A program made the translations under genes and the position numbers. Of a stretch of DNA of 6,338 nt, positions 6,013-6,338 are shown in pieces; the stretch's first letter is position 1; each line of letters starts with the position of its first letter. The stretch is from contig JAKECL010000124.1 of the NCBI GenBank assembly GCA_030460725.1, forward strand, positions 1 through 6,338, in the 5' to 3' direction. Under the pieces are notes generated by a model. The model did not search any database, was not told the origin of the DNA, and saw only the letters and a list, made by a program, of their open reading frames with translations. The stretch comes from Propionibacterium sp. GTDB lineage: Bacteria > Actinomycetota > Actinomycetes > Actinomycetales > Actinomycetaceae.

Positions 6013-6058
6013 GCCGCCTGCCGGGGCCCCGCCTGACTGCGGGCCACCGGGAGGCGGC
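6013..6058 (-). terminator. Large GC stem-loop, possible terminator of the right-hand gene
   Basis: The outer arms GCCGCCTGCCGG (6013-6024) and CCGGGAGGCGGC (6047-6058) pair with one mismatch. The inner GGCC (6025-6028) pairs with GGCC (6042-6045) past a bulged A, and three more pairs close a CTGACT loop. This gives about 18 pairs, far stronger than other hairpins here. It lies 74 nt beyond the stop of the upstream minus-strand gene. No U-tract follows, so it would be an atypical terminator or an RNA-stability element. Confidence 0.4.
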
Positions 6059-6148
6059 AGGTCACCACCCGCCGTTGGTCCACCTCGTGCCCCGGCCCAG
6101 GCGGGATGCCACGCCCCCCGGAGGCGGCACGTCACCACCCGCCGTTGG
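6043..6148. repeat. Diverged 70-nt tandem duplication including a gene end
   Basis: Positions 6043-6078 and 6113-6148 match at 33 of 36 bases; the core 6050-6078 and 6120-6148 matches at 28 of 29. The copies are exactly 70 nt apart. On the minus strand each copy encodes NGGW followed by TGA, and each is followed by a GC-rich stem-loop. The right copy is the real end of the upstream gene. The left copy lies past its stop, in a different frame, since 70 is not a multiple of three. Confidence 0.7.
6086..6131 (-). terminator. Stem-loop immediately after the right-hand gene's stop
   Basis: Outer arms CGTGCC (6086-6091) and GGCACG (6126-6131) enclose CCGG (6092-6095) paired with CCGG (6117-6120), leaving AGGC... 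unpaired on one side, and an inner GGCG/CGCC pairing is possible. On the minus strand the stem begins at the first base after the TGA. No T-run follows, so it may terminate weakly or protect the mRNA end. Confidence 0.35.
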
Positions 6149-6338
6149 GGGTTCCGGGTCGGTTCTTGTCGAAGTTCCGGTCCTGGTCGTTGCGTGAGTT
6201 CTCCAGGCGACGTTCCAACTCCTCGCGGCGCTCGCGCTCCTGATCGGTCTCATTGCCGAAGGGATCGGGCGTGGGTGAGGAGCCCGGCGTCGTCCCGTCC
6301 TCTCCCGAGGGTCCCTGGGAGGGGGAAGGGCTCCCCTC
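6132..6338 (-). CDS. C-terminal tail of an unidentified protein (5' part outside window)
   Basis: The last 68 residues of a minus-strand gene whose start lies beyond the right edge, ending with TGA at 6132-6134. I do not recognise the protein. The visible part has a Ser/Pro/Gly/Thr-rich stretch (fragment residues 1-26), then a highly charged segment with QERERREELERRLENSRN (33-50) that could form a single amphipathic helix or short coiled coil, and then a polar tail ending PNGGW. No transmembrane segment is visible. Such tails are common at the ends of actinobacterial membrane or envelope proteins, but that is only a general resemblance. The frame is supported by third-position G/C and by clean ending at a stop followed by a stem-loop. 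Its 3' end is duplicated 70 nt downstream. It is probably not part of the purine pathway. Confidence 0.65.
   Translation of the reverse strand, partial: EGSPSPSQGPSGEDGTTPGSSPTPDPFGNETDQERERREELERRLENSRNDQDRNFDKNRPGTPNGGW

Larger units (their letters stand above)
5727..6131. other. Repeat-rich intergenic region upstream of purD
   Basis: These 405 nt lie between the stop of the unidentified right-hand gene and the purD start. From right to left they contain a stem-loop directly after that stop (6086-6131), a partial copy of the gene end (6043-6078), a second stem-loop (6013-6058), a 24-nt-period direct repeat (5965-6005), a 9-nt-arm inverted repeat (5897-5938), and an 8-nt-arm perfect inverted repeat 40-59 nt upstream of purD (5766-5785). 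Minus- and plus-strand frames that cross the region are Pro/Gly/Arg-rich and run into purD in the wrong frame or on the wrong strand, so I do not call genes. I see no tRNA or recognised riboswitch. Confidence 0.6.

Noticed and set aside
5578..6138. 186-codon minus-strand frame across the purD upstream region
   Set aside because: It overlaps the first 50 codons of purD in another frame, is Pro/Gly/Arg-rich, and is explained by the repeats and by base composition.
5965..6148. CRISPR-like repeats
   Set aside because: The repeats have different periods (24 and 70 nt) and only two copies each, and no cas genes are nearby.

Overview
The window is a stretch of very GC-rich DNA with strong G/C bias at the third codon position, three GTG-started genes out of five readable starts, and purine proteins that look actinobacterial. 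I read it as chromosomal DNA of an actinobacterium, perhaps a member of the Actinomycetaceae. The phylum is fairly safe; the family is a guess from protein flavour and from the tight purD-purC-purS-purQ order followed by purL.

All recognised genes lie on the minus strand, so the region reads right to left. At the right edge (6132-6338) is the disordered, charged C-terminal tail of a protein I cannot identify. Next comes 405 nt without a convincing gene (5727-6131), which holds a diverged 70-nt tandem duplication, two large GC-rich stem-loops, a 24-nt-period repeat and two further perfect inverted repeats. The purine run follows: purD (4395-5726), purC (3429-4367), purS (3115-3393) and purQ (2408-3118). 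Spacings are 27 nt, 35 nt and a 4-nt GTGA overlap. After a 341-nt gap (2067-2407) carrying a cluster of palindromes comes purL (1-2066), cut by the left edge.

Together these genes cover several steps of de novo purine synthesis. PurD makes GAR from phosphoribosylamine. PurL, PurQ and PurS form the three-subunit FGAM synthase: PurQ makes ammonia from glutamine, PurS bridges the subunits, and PurL uses ATP to aminate FGAR. PurC makes SAICAR from CAIR and aspartate. The set is complete for FGAM synthase, and no key catalytic motif is missing in the parts that are visible.

The coding content is ordinary housekeeping, and I see no previously undescribed multi-gene system. The points worth a second look are non-coding or small-scale: the palindrome cluster ahead of purL, the duplicated gene end with paired stem-loops upstream of purD, low-complexity insertions in PurC and PurD, and a possible leaderless promoter at purD.
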